Assembly: GCA_017479785.1 (NCBI GenBank)
Contig: JAFVBT010000097.1
Span: forward strand, 1-15,762
Direction: 5' to 3'
DNA: 15,762 nucleotides
Source: Alphaproteobacteria bacterium
GTDB taxonomy: Bacteria > Pseudomonadota > Alphaproteobacteria > RF32 > CAG-239
Part shown: one piece after another, positions 15,115-15,762 of the stretch
Layout: each line of letters starts with the position of its first letter
Position numbering within the stretch: position 1 is the stretch's first letter
Notes under the pieces: model-generated
What the model was told of the DNA's origin: nothing
The model's input: the letters and a program-made list of their open reading frames with translations, nothing else
The model's database searches: none
Program-made: the position numbers and the translations under genes

Positions 15115-15115
15115 T

Positions 15116-15592
15116 TTATTTATCGATTTTCGGAAATCCGTTTATCTGCCGTAAGCACTCCGAAACCGCCATTGCCGCGGAAACCGCCATATTAATGGAA
15201 CGTGCCTGCGGATTCATCGGAATGAGTAAACGTGCATCGGCCGTTTGATGCACATTATCCGGCACACCTGCACTTTCCCGCCCCATTAAGATAATATCAT
15301 TCGCTTTAAATTCAAAATCCACAAAAGACTTATCAGCATGCGTTGTTAACAAAACAATCCGCCCGTACTCTTCTGGATGTTGCTGACGATATTCCAAAAA
15401 ATCCTGCCATGAATTATGGCGACGGCACTTTGAAAACTCCAGATAATCCATACCGGCGCGCCGCATGGCTTTTTCGTTAAACATAAAACCGCATGGTTCA
15501 ATAATATCCAAAGATATATCAAGGCACGCTCCCAATCGCAGAAGCGTGCCTGTGTTTTGCGGAATATCGGGTTGATAGAGAGCTAAGCGCAA
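15116..15592 (-). CDS. trmL: tRNA (cytidine/uridine-34) 2'-O-methyltransferase TrmL
   Basis: SPOUT-family enzyme that methylates the wobble ribose of some tRNA-Leu species using S-adenosylmethionine. The 158 residues are typical of this minimal SPOUT protein. The N-terminus LALYQPDIPQNTGTLLRL has the conserved Asn for substrate binding. The knot region carries ILMGRESAGVP (about 101-111) and IPMNPQARSINMAVSAAMA (about 124-142), which form the SAM-binding trefoil knot. The start is a TTG (15590-15592). An in-frame TGA lies only a few codons upstream, no ATG intervenes, and GAGGGG sits at the right distance. It lies 20 bases downstream of secB on the same strand and is probably co-transcribed with it. 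Confidence 0.94.
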   Translation of the reverse strand: MRLALYQPDIPQNTGTLLRLGACLDISLDIIEPCGFMFNEKAMRRAGMDYLEFSKCRRHNSWQDFLEYRQQHPEEYGRIVLLTTHADKSFVDFEFKANDIILMGRESAGVPDNVHQTADARLLIPMNPQARSINMAVSAAMAVSECLRQINGFPKIDK

Positions 15593-15612
15593 AATTCTAT
15601 CCCCTCAATTCT

Positions 15613-15762
15613 TTAAGCAGATTTCTGTGCGGCCAACTCAGCTTCTTTAGCCTTTTTGGCATTGTATAAACCAACGAAATCAATCGGGTTTAACATAATC
15701 GGCGGCAAGCCTGCGGCCGACAAGTTATTGGCAATTGCACTGCGTACAAACGGGAACAGCAA
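15613..15762 (-). CDS. secB: Protein-export chaperone SecB, C-terminal fragment
   Basis: Only the last 49 codons are in the window; the gene continues past the right edge. The fragment starts in the conserved LLFPFVRSAIANN helix and has GLPPIMLNPIDFVGLY, which is diagnostic of SecB. It ends with a 15-residue Lys/Ala/Glu-rich tail that carries part of the SecA contact in the family. SecB is a cytoplasmic tetramer that keeps preproteins unfolded and delivers them to SecA. Its stop (TAA, 15613-15615) is followed 20 bases later by the trmL start. Confidence 0.93.
   Translation of the reverse strand: MLFPFVRSAIANNLSAAGLPPIMLNPIDFVGLYNAKKAKEAELAAQKSA

Overview
The window looks like chromosomal DNA from an AT-rich alphaproteobacterium, possibly a host-associated or uncultured one. 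The ribosomal protein S4 resembles the alphaproteobacterial form. The succinyl-CoA-synthetase-like beta subunit carries the small ATP-grasp insertion (about residues 59-69) that I know from alphaproteobacterial SucC. I cannot name the genus.

Layout: murQ (peptidoglycan recycling) is on the + strand at the left edge and runs tail-to-tail into a compact minus-strand operon. In transcription order that operon is sufS, sufT, sufE, sucC-like, sucD-like, comF-like, with every junction overlapping or separated by 1-2 bases. Upstream of it, still on the minus strand, are rpsD, an unidentified 237-residue gene, and a map-radC pair. A + strand block follows: tspO, alaS and a phosphoethanolamine transferase gene starting one base after alaS. 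Then come two unidentified small + strand genes with their own promoter. A bidirectional terminator separates them from minus-strand trmL and the 3' end of secB, cut by the right edge. No gene-free stretch exceeds about 205 bases. I saw no tRNA, rRNA, CRISPR array or insertion sequence.

Most of this is housekeeping: Fe-S assembly, translation, N-terminal Met removal, protein export and tRNA modification. Four things stand out. (1) rpsD, normally essential, has an in-frame TAG at codon 126, inside the S4 RNA-binding domain; read through, the product has the normal length. (2) The sucC/sucD-like pair is intact as reading frames but has lost key catalytic residues: the alpha-subunit phosphohistidine position is Tyr, its glutamate partner is Lys, and the beta-subunit glycine loops are altered. 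It looks like a maintained pseudo-enzyme locked into a Suf operon. (3) The two unidentified genes at 14310-15020 both lack a Shine-Dalgarno sequence, and both carry the same 9-mer AACTAAAAA exactly 10 bases before the ATG. (4) The second of these genes contains an imperfect internal duplication whose second copy has slipped out of frame.
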